In this document: piece by piece, positions 6,106-12,603 of the stretch
Numbering within the stretch: position 1 is the first letter of the stretch
How the letters are laid out: each line of letters opens with the position of its first letter
Assembly: GCA_903930035.1 (NCBI GenBank)
Contig: CAIYXG010000248.1
Span: 1-14,344 of the forward strand
DNA from: an uncultured Actinomycetes bacterium
GTDB taxonomy: Bacteria; Actinomycetota; Acidimicrobiia; Acidimicrobiales; Microtrichaceae
Direction of reading: 5' to 3'
DNA: 14,344 nt
Made by a program: the position numbers and the translations under genes
Notes under the pieces: model-generated
Told to the model about the DNA's origin: nothing
Database searches by the model: none
What the model saw: only the letters and a program-made list of their open reading frames with translations

Positions 6106-6405
6106 ATGGCCGCACGACCCGATCCTCAGCCCGGCATGGTCCTCGAGCAGGACACTCTGGACGACCTCCTCCGCCGGCTCCGCAAGGTCGAGGGCCAGGT
6201 GCGGGGCATCCAGGGCATGCTCACCGACGAGCGGGACTGCCGCGACGTCGTGACCCAGATCGCGGCGGCCAACAAGGCGCTCGAGCAGGTGGGGTTCCTG
6301 CTGGTGTCCGCCGGGCTCACGTGGTGCCTGTCGGACCCCGACCGCTCCCGGCAGGCCGGGTACGACCTCTCCGACGTCCAGCGGATGTTCCTCAAGCTGG
6401 CCTAG
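6106..6405 (+). CDS. cstR: CsoR-family repressor, CstR-like persulfide sensor
   Basis: A 99-aa all-helical DUF156 protein. The core is LLRRLRKVEGQVRGIQGM (family signature in helix 1), DERDCRDVVTQIAAANKAL and LTWCLSD. The two sensing cysteines are C45 and C74, 29 residues apart as in CsoR and CstR. In copper-sensing CsoR a His four residues before the second Cys completes the Cu(I) site; here that position is Gly70, so the normal copper site is absent. This favours a CstR-type dithiol sensor in which persulfides crosslink the two cysteines and release DNA. The start is ATG 6106, with a TAGGCT box 6 nt upstream and no Shine-Dalgarno. Two operators lie immediately upstream, shared with the divergent persulfide dioxygenase operon, so it is probably autoregulated. 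The MFS gene follows after 39 nt. CsoR family is near certain; persulfide rather than copper or formaldehyde as ligand is inferred from residues and context. Confidence 0.9.
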   Translation: MAARPDPQPGMVLEQDTLDDLLRRLRKVEGQVRGIQGMLTDERDCRDVVTQIAAANKALEQVGFLLVSAGLTWCLSDPDRSRQAGYDLSDVQRMFLKLA

Positions 6406-6412
6406 TTCCCGC

Positions 6413-6433
6413 TGCCGGGCCGCCGTCCCGGCA
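6413..6433 (+). terminator. Short intergenic hairpin between the repressor and MFS genes
   Basis: TGCCGGG, a 7-nt loop, and CCCGGCA form a perfect 7-bp stem ending just before the MFS ribosome-binding site. There is no following T-run. It may be a weak terminator that lowers read-through into the transporter, or simply chance in GC-rich DNA. Confidence 0.3.
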
Positions 6434-6444
6434 AGGATGGCCGC

Positions 6445-8070
6445 ATGCCGTCCCCGTCCGACGACCTCACCCACGCCCCTCCTGCCGGCACCGTCGATGG
6501 CGACGCCCCGCCGCGCGCCGGGCTCGTGCTCCTGACGCTGATCCTGGTCGCCACCGTCGCCAACCTGAACCTGTCGGTGGCCAACGTGGCCCTGCCCGAG
6601 ATCGGCACGGCGTTCTCGGCGACGCAGGTCCAGATCAACCTGGTTGCCGTCGGCTACTCGCTGGGCCTGGCGGCGTCCGTCCTCTACCTCGGCGCCGTCG
6701 GCGACCGCTACGGCCGCAAGCTCCTGCTCGTGACGGGCACTGCGCTGGCGGTCCCGGTCTCGATGCTGGCGGCGTGGGCCCCGAGCATCTGGTTCCTCGT
6801 CGGTGCCCGCATCGCCGGCGGGCTGGCGGCGGGCATGGCCTTCCCCACCACGCTGGCCCTCATCACGGCACTGTGGTCCGGCTCCCGCCGCACCCGCTCG
6901 ATCGCGCTCTGGTCGGCACTGGGCGGGGCCATGGCCGCGCTCGGTCCGCTGGTGGCCGGCCTCCTGCTGGAGCGCTTCTGGTGGGGCTCGCCGTTCCTGT
7001 TCACGGTGCCGCTGGCCGCCGTGGCCGTGGTGCTGGCCGTGCGGGTGGTGCCCGCGCACGTCAACGAGGGCACCGAGCGGGTGGACCACCTGGGCGGCGT
7101 GCTGTCGGTGCTGATGGTGGCCTCGGTCGTCGCCGCCATCACCTTTGCGCCGGAGCCCAGCCTGGAGCGCGCCGCGCTCGTGCTCGCCGGGCTCGGCGTC
7201 GTGCTGGTCGTGCTGTTCGTGGTCCGGGAGCGCCGGGTGGACAACCCGCTCTACGACCTGCGGTACGCCGCCCGGCCGACGTTCTGGGTCGCGGGGGTGG
7301 CGGGCATCGTGGTCTTCGGCTCGCTCATGGGCGGCGTGTTCATCGCGCAGCAGTACCTGCAGAACGTCGAGGGGTACAGCCCGCTCGCCGCCGGCTCGTC
7401 GGTCCTGCCGGCGGCGCTGGTCATGGTGGTGGTGGCGCCCCGGTCGGCCCGCCTGATCGAGTCCATCGGCTCGCGGGCGACGCTCCTGACGGGGTACGCC
7501 TTCTGCCTGGCGGGGCTCCTGGTGATGCTGCTGGTGTGGACCGAGGGCACCGCCTACGTCTGGATCGCACTGGGGTTCATGCTGGTGGGCGCGGGCGTGG
7601 GGCTCGCCGGCGCGCCGGCGTCCCGCTCCCTGACCGGTTCGGTGCCGGTGACCCGGGTGGGGATGGCGTCGGGCACCGCGGACCTGCAGCGCGACCTCGG
7701 CGCCGCCGTGATGCAGTCGGTCATGGGGGCCCTGCTGACCGCCGGGTACGCCTCGGCCGTCGCGGCCACCATCGACGCCGCCCCCGAGAGCACCCAGGCG
7801 ATGATCCCGGCGCAGGCGCGCGCCACGCTGGCGGCGTCCTACTCCAGCGCGGCCGAGGTCGCGGCCCGCTACCCCGAGTACGAGGACCAGATCATCGCGG
7901 CGGCCCGGACCAGCTTCCTGAACGGGCAGGCGTGGGCGTACTCGGCGGCAGCCGCGGCCGTCGTGCTCGCCGCAGTGGTCGTGGCGGTGTGGTTCCCCCG
8001 CAAGGACGAGGAGCGCGCCGTGCTGGCCCGCTATGCCGCCGAGGACGCAGTACCGTCCGGGACGAGCTGA
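6445..8070 (+). CDS. MFS drug/solute exporter, DHA2 (14-TM) type
   Basis: A 541-aa hydrophobic protein of the EmrB/QacA-like DHA2 group of the major facilitator superfamily, a proton-driven exporter in the cytoplasmic membrane. TM1 has NLNLSVANVALPEIG, the classic start of this group. The loop after TM2 carries motif A (GAVGDRYGRK), and TM5 has a motif C-like GGAMAALGPLVAGLLL. Length and segment count fit 14 TM helices. Residues 1-24 are a soluble Pro-rich tail, and there is a long extracytoplasmic insert near the C-terminus (around residues 440-485) before the last helix. The start is ATG 6445 with AAGGA 7 nt upstream. It is co-directional with the CstR-like gene (39-nt gap), so it may be in its regulon, but a hairpin lies between them and no operator is placed directly upstream. 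The substrate is unknown. Confidence 0.9.
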   Translation: MPSPSDDLTHAPPAGTVDGDAPPRAGLVLLTLILVATVANLNLSVANVALPEIGTAFSATQVQINLVAVGYSLGLAASVLYLGAVGDRYGRKLLLVTGTALAVPVSMLAAWAPSIWFLVGARIAGGLAAGMAFPTTLALITALWSGSRRTRSIALWSALGGAMAALGPLVAGLLLERFWWGSPFLFTVPLAAVAVVLAVRVVPAHVNEGTERVDHLGGVLSVLMVASVVAAITFAPEPSLERAALVLAGLGVVLVVLFVVRERRVDNPLYDLRYAARPTFWVAGVAGIVVFGSLMGGVFIAQQYLQNVEGYSPLAAGSSVLPAALVMVVVAPRSARLIESIGSRATLLTGYAFCLAGLLVMLLVWTEGTAYVWIALGFMLVGAGVGLAGAPASRSLTGSVPVTRVGMASGTADLQRDLGAAVMQSVMGALLTAGYASAVAATIDAAPESTQAMIPAQARATLAASYSSAAEVAARYPEYEDQIIAAARTSFLNGQAWAYSAAAAAVVLAAVVVAVWFPRKDEERAVLARYAAEDAVPSGTS

Positions 8071-8117
8071 CCCAGTTCACCGACGGCCGGCGTCGACCGG
8101 CAGGCAGGAGCAGCCCC

Positions 8118-8618
8118 GTGGGCACCAACGGAGCCGGCACGACCCGGTACGTCATGAAGAGCAAGTTCGGGATGGGCCGCGACTTCGCCGTGACCGACCC
8201 GGAGGACCAGCAGCTGTTCTACGTGGACGGCAAGGTCGGGGCGACCCCGAAGGCCGACATCCAGGACGCCGGCGGCCAGGTGGTCTACAAGGTGCACGGC
8301 AGCTTCCTGGGCGTCCCGAAGAAGATGAGCATCGAGGACGCGGCCGGCAACGAGGTCGCCTCGATGAAGGCGAAGATGTTCTCGCCCATCAAGACCAAGG
8401 TGAAGATGCAGCTCGCCGACGGGTCCGAGTGGCACGTCGAGGGCTCGCTCATCGAGAAGAACTACTCGATCGAGTGCAACGGCGCGACGGTCGTCGAGAT
8501 CTCCCAGAAGTGGGTCACCGTCCGCGACTCGTACTCCCTCGAGGTCGCCGACGGCGTCGAGCCCGCCTTCGCCGTGGCAGTGGTCTGGGCGATCGACCGC
8601 TGGGTCGAGCGGGACTAG
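8118..8618 (+). CDS. LURP-one-related (LOR)/scramblase-like protein
   Basis: A 166-aa protein with the beta-rich LOR (LURP-one-related, YxjI-like) fold. RYVMKSKFGMGRDFAVTD begins the domain, followed by FYVDGKV, ADIQDAGGQVVYKVHG, KKMSIEDAAGNEVASMKAK, and the closing ISQKWVTVRDSYSLEV with a hydrophobic helix AFAVAVVWAIDRW. Members resemble the Tubby C-terminal and phospholipid scramblase fold and may bind phosphoinositides or membranes; bacterial roles are undefined. The start is GTG 8118, chosen because CAGGAG lies 7 nt upstream and the family starts a few residues before RYVMK; the ATG at 8153 would trim the first strand. It follows the MFS gene by 47 nt, probably in the same transcript, and is convergent with the second methyltransferase. 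Confidence 0.85.
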   Translation: MGTNGAGTTRYVMKSKFGMGRDFAVTDPEDQQLFYVDGKVGATPKADIQDAGGQVVYKVHGSFLGVPKKMSIEDAAGNEVASMKAKMFSPIKTKVKMQLADGSEWHVEGSLIEKNYSIECNGATVVEISQKWVTVRDSYSLEVADGVEPAFAVAVVWAIDRWVERD

Positions 8619-8628
8619 CGGGTCCCGG

Positions 8629-8645
8629 CGCGGCGCTCGGCCGCG
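8629..8645. terminator. Weak hairpin in the convergent gap LOR/methyltransferase 2
   Basis: CGCGGC, loop GCTCG, GCCGCG gives a 6-bp stem in the 40-bp gap between two convergent genes. It has no T-run on either side. The position suits a bidirectional terminator, but short GC hairpins are expected by chance here. Confidence 0.25.
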
Positions 8646-8658
8646 GCCGCTGGACGCG

Positions 8659-9276
8659 TCAGGCGCCGTGCCGGCGCAGGACGACCCAGCTGAACTCCTG
8701 GGCCGCGCCGGCCGGCGTGATGTGGGTCTCCGGCTCCGACCACACGAGGTCGAAGTCGTCCTCGAACACCGCGGCCAGCCCCTCGAGCGAGTAGCGGGCG
8801 ACGGGCAGGCCCGAGCACGTGAGCGGGCCCTCCTCGGAGAACGTGCCGATCACGGCGTGGCCGCCCGGCACGACGGCCCGCGCCACCAGCTGTCGGTAGA
8901 GCTCGATGTCGGCGTCGGTGTTCACGAAGTGGAACATCGCCCGCTCGTGCCACACGTCCCACTGCCGCGCCGGCTCCCACTCCAGCACGTCCACCACCAC
9001 GGTGGCGGCAGCGCCCGGCGGGAGGCGTCCGGCGGCCGTGTCGAGCGCGACCTGCGAGACGTCCACGAGCGTGAGGTCGGTGTGGCCCCGCTCGACCAGC
9101 CGGTCGACGAGCAGCGACGCGCCGGCGCCGACGTCGACCACCGACCCGTCCAGACCGACCCCCGTGCGGTCCAGGAGCGCGAGCGACACGCGCGGCTCCG
9201 GGGAGAACCAGCTCACGTTGCGGTAGCCGACCTTGGCGTAGCGCTGGTCCCAGTGGGTGGGTCGGTCGATGGTCAT
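8659..9276 (-). CDS. Class I SAM-dependent methyltransferase 2, paralog of the gene at 3910-4605
   Basis: A 205-aa methyltransferase. HWDQRYAK leads into SWFSPEP, motif I is VVDVGAGAS (about 46-54), then DLTLVDVS, VVDVLEW, WHERAMFHF, GGHAVIGTFSEEGP, and the family segment TCSGLPVARYS (C154), ending in EFSWVVLRR. It aligns end to end with the methyltransferase in the persulfide dioxygenase operon, lacking only the basic/acidic C-terminal tail of that protein. The start is ATG 9276 because homology with the paralog begins at HWD. A weak GGTGGGG precedes it, and a TACGGT box at 9295-9290 would give a leader of only about 7 nt. It is a single-gene unit, divergent from ilvD and without a CsoR-type operator upstream, so regulation differs from its paralog. 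The substrate is unknown. Confidence 0.9.
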   Translation of the reverse strand: MTIDRPTHWDQRYAKVGYRNVSWFSPEPRVSLALLDRTGVGLDGSVVDVGAGASLLVDRLVERGHTDLTLVDVSQVALDTAAGRLPPGAAATVVVDVLEWEPARQWDVWHERAMFHFVNTDADIELYRQLVARAVVPGGHAVIGTFSEEGPLTCSGLPVARYSLEGLAAVFEDDFDLVWSEPETHITPAGAAQEFSWVVLRRHGA

Positions 9277-9348
9277 AGGGCCCCACCACGACCGTAGCGG
9301 CACCGGCCGCCCACCGGGCGCGCCGGGAAGCGCCGACGGTCGCTGAAG

Positions 9349-9361
9349 TAGCGTGCGGCCC
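9349..9361 (+). promoter_or_regulatory. Candidate leaderless promoter -10 box of ilvD
   Basis: TAGCGT (9349-9354) is followed by 7 nt and the ATG at 9362. No Shine-Dalgarno precedes the start, so the message is probably leaderless, which leaves no room for a leader-peptide attenuator. Confidence 0.45.
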
Positions 9362-11218
9362 ATGCCGGACTACCGCTCTCGCACCACGACCCACGGCCGC
9401 AACATGGCCGGCGCCCGCGCCCTGTGGCGGGCCACGGGCATGACCGACGAGGACTTCGAGAAGCCGATCATCGCGATCGCCAACTCGTTCACGCAGTTCG
9501 TGCCGGGCCACGTGCACCTGAAGGACCTGGGCCAGCTGGTGGCGGAGGAGGTCGCCGCGTCGGGCGGCGTGGCCAAAGAGTTCAACACGATCGCCGTGGA
9601 CGACGGGATCGCCATGGGGCACGGCGGCATGCTCTACAGCCTCCCGAGCCGCGACCTGATCGCCGACTCGGTCGAGTACATGGTCAACGCGCACTGCGCC
9701 GACGCACTGGTCTGCATCTCCAACTGCGACAAGATCACGCCGGGCATGCTCATGGCCGCGCTCCGGCTGAACATCCCGGCGGTGTTCGTCTCCGGCGGCC
9801 CGATGGAGGCCGGCAAGACCCGTCTGGCGGGCAGCGAGGTCAAGGTCGACCTGATCTCGGCGATGATGACCGCCGGCGACAAGAGCGTGAGCGACGAGGA
9901 CGTCGCTGCGGTGGAGCGGTCGGCGTGCCCGACCTGCGGCTCGTGCTCGGGCATGTTCACCGCCAACTCGATGAACTGCCTGACGGAGGCCCTCGGCCTC
10001 TCGCTGCCGGGCAACGGGACGGTCGTGGCCACCCACGCCGACCGTGAGCAGCTGTTCCTGCGGGCCGGGCGCACCGTGGTCGACCTGGCCCGCCGCTACT
10101 ACGAGAAGGACGACGAGTCGGTCCTGCCGCGCAACATCGCCAACCGGACGGCGTTCGAGAACGCGATGGCGCTCGACATCGCCATGGGCGGCAGCACCAA
10201 CACCGTGCTGCACATCCTGGCGGCGGCGCACGAGGGCGAGGTCGACTTCACGATGGCCGACATCGACGCCCTGTCCCGCAAGGTGCCCAACATCTGCAAG
10301 GTGGCCCCGGCGACCGACAAGTACCACGTGGAGGACGTCCACCGGGCGGGCGGGATCCCGGCCATCCTGGGCGAGCTCGACCGGGCGGGCCTGATCGACA
10401 CCTCGGCCCCCACGGTCCACAGCGAGACCCTGGGCGCCGCGCTCGACGAGTGGGACGTCGCCCGCAGCACGTGCACCGCCGAGGCCCGGCACTTCTGGTC
10501 GGCCGGCCCGGCGGGCATCCCGACGCAGGTCGCGTTCAGCCAGGACACCCGCTGGCCGTCGCTGGACGAGGACCGGGCGTCGGGCTGCATCCGGTCGGTG
10601 GACCACGCCTACACCAAGGAGGGCGGCCTGGCCGTCCTGTTCGGCAACCTGGCCGAGGACGGCTGCATCGTGAAGACCGCGGGCGTGGACGAGGAGATCT
10701 TCCACTTCTCCGGCCCGGCGCGCGTCTACGAGAGCCAGGACGACGCGGTCGAGGGGATCCTGGGCGAGGAGGTCCAGGCCGGCGACGTGGTGGTCGTCCG
10801 CTACGAGGGGCCCAAGGGCGGGCCGGGCATGCAGGAGATGCTGTACCCGACCACCTACATCAAGAGCCGCGGCCTGGGGAAGGAGTGCGCCCTGCTGACC
10901 GACGGCCGCTTCTCCGGCGGCACCTCCGGGCTGTCGATCGGCCACGCCTCGCCGGAGGCCGCCGAGGGTGGGCTCATCGGCCTGGTCCGGACCGGCGACA
11001 CCATCACCATCGACATCCCGAGCCGGTCCATCACGCTGGACGTCCCCGACGACGAGCTGGCGGCCCGGCGCGCGGCCGAGGAGGCCCGCGGCGCCGCGGC
11101 GTGGACGCCCCAGGACCGGGACCGCACCGTGTCCCTGGCGCTGCAGGCCTACGCGGCCATGACGACCGCGGCGTCCCGCGGGGCCGTCCGGGACCTGTCG
11201 CAGCTGCGGCGGGCCTGA
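9362..11218 (+). CDS. ilvD: Dihydroxy-acid dehydratase
   Basis: A 618-aa IlvD, converting 2,3-dihydroxy-isovalerate and -3-methylvalerate to the 2-oxo acids in valine, isoleucine and leucine synthesis. Conserved features are SFTQFVPGHVHLKDLGQ, EFNTIAVDDGIAMGHGGM, SNCDKITPGMLMA (C122, D123, K124), CPTCGSCSGMFTANSMNC (C195 and its neighbours at the Fe-S cluster and Mg site), MGGSTNTVLH and, near the C-terminus, DGRFSGGTSGLSIGHASPEA. Its length and the FTQFVPGH sequence at the first cluster position match the Escherichia coli-like, oxygen-sensitive [4Fe-4S] branch rather than the shorter [2Fe-2S] branch that has a Cys there. The start is ATG 9362; a GTG three codons upstream lies within the -10 region and is rejected. 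It stands alone, not in an ilv operon, and its stop is 6 bp from that of the convergent flavoprotein gene. Confidence 0.97.
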   Translation: MPDYRSRTTTHGRNMAGARALWRATGMTDEDFEKPIIAIANSFTQFVPGHVHLKDLGQLVAEEVAASGGVAKEFNTIAVDDGIAMGHGGMLYSLPSRDLIADSVEYMVNAHCADALVCISNCDKITPGMLMAALRLNIPAVFVSGGPMEAGKTRLAGSEVKVDLISAMMTAGDKSVSDEDVAAVERSACPTCGSCSGMFTANSMNCLTEALGLSLPGNGTVVATHADREQLFLRAGRTVVDLARRYYEKDDESVLPRNIANRTAFENAMALDIAMGGSTNTVLHILAAAHEGEVDFTMADIDALSRKVPNICKVAPATDKYHVEDVHRAGGIPAILGELDRAGLIDTSAPTVHSETLGAALDEWDVARSTCTAEARHFWSAGPAGIPTQVAFSQDTRWPSLDEDRASGCIRSVDHAYTKEGGLAVLFGNLAEDGCIVKTAGVDEEIFHFSGPARVYESQDDAVEGILGEEVQAGDVVVVRYEGPKGGPGMQEMLYPTTYIKSRGLGKECALLTDGRFSGGTSGLSIGHASPEAAEGGLIGLVRTGDTITIDIPSRSITLDVPDDELAARRAAEEARGAAAWTPQDRDRTVSLALQAYAAMTTAASRGAVRDLSQLRRA

Positions 11219-11224
11219 GCCCGT

Positions 11225-12469
11225 TCAGTCCCGCGGGCCGGCCAGCCAGTCGCGGACCCCTGCCGCCGCCGCGACCGCCGTGCTGAACGTCGCCTGCAGC
11301 AGGTAGCCGCCCGTCGGGGCCTCCCAGTCGAGCATCTCGCCAGCCACGAAGGTCCCGGGTCGTCGCCGCAGCATGAACCGCTCGTCGACCTCGTCGAAGG
11401 CGATGCCGCCGGCGGTCGAGATCGCCCGGTCGACGGGCTGGACGCCGGTCAGCGTGACCGGGCACGACCGCACGAGCCGGGCCATCTCGACGGGGTCGTC
11501 GGGCAGGACCTGGCCGGCCTCCCGCAGCAGTGCGACTGCCACCGGCGGGAGTCCGGCGGCCCGGCGCAGCCAGCGTGACGCAGACTCCTTGGGGCGGCGG
11601 GCCGCCAGCCGGGCCGCCAGCGCGTCGACGGGCACGTCGGGCCGGAGGTCGACCTGCAGGACCGTCGGGCGGCCGTCGTCGAGCGACGCACGGAGCAGCG
11701 GGGAGAGTGCGTAGACGGCCGTGCCCTCGATCCCGTCGTCGCCGAGCATCGCCTCGCCCCGGACCGTGCGGTCCCCGAAGGTGAGCGCAACGTTCTTGAG
11801 GGGGTCGCCGGCGTGGCGCGCCGTGAAGTACGCCGACCAGGCGACCGTGAACCCGCAGTTGGACGGACGGAGGTCGGCCACGGTGATGCCGGCGTCCCGC
11901 AGGGTGGTGGTCCAGGTGCCGTCGGACCCGGTCCGGGCCCAGCTGCCGCCGCCGAGCGCGAGCACGGTCGCGTCGGCGCGGAGCACGACCTCCTCGTGGT
12001 CCGGCCCGAGGAACGACGGGCCGTCGTCGGCCCACCCGGTCCACCGCAGCCCGAACTGGAGGCCGACGCCGAGCCGGTCCAGCCGGTCGAGCCACGCCGA
12101 GAGGAGCGCCGTGGCCCGGAACGACTCGGGGAACACGCGGTCGCTCGAGCCGACGAACGTCGGCTGGCCCAGGCCCGCCGACCAGGCCCGCAGGTCGTCG
12201 GGCGAGAAGGCGCGCACGGCGGGCTCGAGGCGTGCTCGGGCCGGTCCGTACCGGTCGAGGAACTGTGCGAGCGGCTCGGTGTGGGTCAGGTTGAGGCCGC
12301 CACGGCCGGCGACCAGGAGCTTGCGGCCTGCCGAGGCCATGTGGTCCACGACGGTGACCCGGTGGTCGGGCGCGAGCCGCTCGGCCACGGTCAGCCCGGC
12401 GGGGCCGGCGCCCACGACCACGACACGGGGGCGGTCGGGGGCCTGGTCCGGGCCGTCGTCGAGGATCAC
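11225..12469 (-). CDS. HI0933/BaiN-like FAD-dependent oxidoreductase (TIGR03862-type)
   Basis: A 414-aa two-dinucleotide-fold flavoprotein. VVVVGAGPAGLTVAE (GxGxxG at 20-25) binds the FAD ADP moiety. SAGRKLLVAGRGGLNLTH is the family's signature after strand 2. FVGSSDRVFPESFRA and ALGGGSWARTGSDG follow, and the C-terminal STAGGIAFDEV plus GTFVAGEMLDWEAPTGGYLLQ completes the FAD site. The VGSS.RVFP pattern is what I associate with the TIGR03862 subgroup (about 400 aa) of the HI0933/YhiN/BaiN family, whose physiological substrates are mostly unknown. The start is GTG 12469, with a TAGGGT box 6 nt upstream and no Shine-Dalgarno, so probably leaderless. It is monocistronic, convergent with ilvD and divergent from the P450. 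No signal peptide is seen; cytoplasmic. Family good; reaction unknown. Confidence 0.9.
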   Translation of the reverse strand: MILDDGPDQAPDRPRVVVVGAGPAGLTVAERLAPDHRVTVVDHMASAGRKLLVAGRGGLNLTHTEPLAQFLDRYGPARARLEPAVRAFSPDDLRAWSAGLGQPTFVGSSDRVFPESFRATALLSAWLDRLDRLGVGLQFGLRWTGWADDGPSFLGPDHEEVVLRADATVLALGGGSWARTGSDGTWTTTLRDAGITVADLRPSNCGFTVAWSAYFTARHAGDPLKNVALTFGDRTVRGEAMLGDDGIEGTAVYALSPLLRASLDDGRPTVLQVDLRPDVPVDALAARLAARRPKESASRWLRRAAGLPPVAVALLREAGQVLPDDPVEMARLVRSCPVTLTGVQPVDRAISTAGGIAFDEVDERFMLRRRPGTFVAGEMLDWEAPTGGYLLQATFSTAVAAAAGVRDWLAGPRD

Positions 12470-12481
12470 GTCCGGACCCTA
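12470..12481 (-). promoter_or_regulatory. Candidate leaderless promoter -10 box of the flavoprotein gene
   Basis: On the minus strand TAGGGT (12481-12476), then CCGGAC, then the GTG start at 12469. This is the same 6-nt geometry seen at the sulfatase, mannosidase and CstR-like genes. Confidence 0.45.
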
Positions 12482-12537
12482 GGGGTGGGGCGGGGGAGCG
12501 GCCGGGAGGGTGCCGCGGGCGGCCGTGCAGCACCTAC

Positions 12538-12554
12538 TGAACGTTCGTTAGGGT
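12538..12554 (+). promoter_or_regulatory. TetR-like operator and -10 box upstream of the P450
   Basis: TGAACGTTCGTTA (12538-12550) contains the palindrome GAACGTTC and the inverted arms AACG-TT-CGTT. This is AT-richer than its surroundings and of the kind bound by TetR-family repressors. TAGGGT (12549-12554) overlaps its end and could be the -10, giving a leader of about 40 nt with the GGGAG ribosome-binding site. No TetR gene is in the window, so the regulator would act from elsewhere. Confidence 0.4.
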
Positions 12555-12603
12555 GTTGGGGCGCGTCAGGGGTGGCGCGGCACGTGTCAGACGGGAGCAG
12601 CAC

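Noticed and set aside
5984..6115. Upstream extension of the persulfide dioxygenase by 44 residues.
   Set aside because: The extension would translate through both operators and into the CstR-like gene. The ATG at 5983 has a ribosome-binding site and matches the conserved family N-terminus.
8082..8098. Short inverted repeat (GCCGG...CCGGC) between the MFS and LOR genes.
   Set aside because: The stem is only 5 bp with no T-run; chance is likely at this base composition.
8615..10945. A 776-codon open frame on the minus strand across the methyltransferase and ilvD.
   Set aside because: It is antisense to ilvD and out of frame with the methyltransferase; the translation is His/Val/Arg/Gly-rich without motifs.
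12476..12487. ACCCTAGGGGTG at the flavoprotein promoter, which shares the core ACCCTAGGGG with the operator at 3751-3766.
   Set aside because: The outer TA/AT steps that define the CsoR-type sites are missing, and the core is easily formed by a TAGGGT -10 box in GC-rich DNA. Not counted as a fourth operator.
12553..12603. Upstream extension of the P450 by 17 codons.
   Set aside because: It lacks a ribosome-binding site and runs through the region next to the -10 box. ATG 12604 has GGGAG upstream and gives a normal P450 N-terminus.
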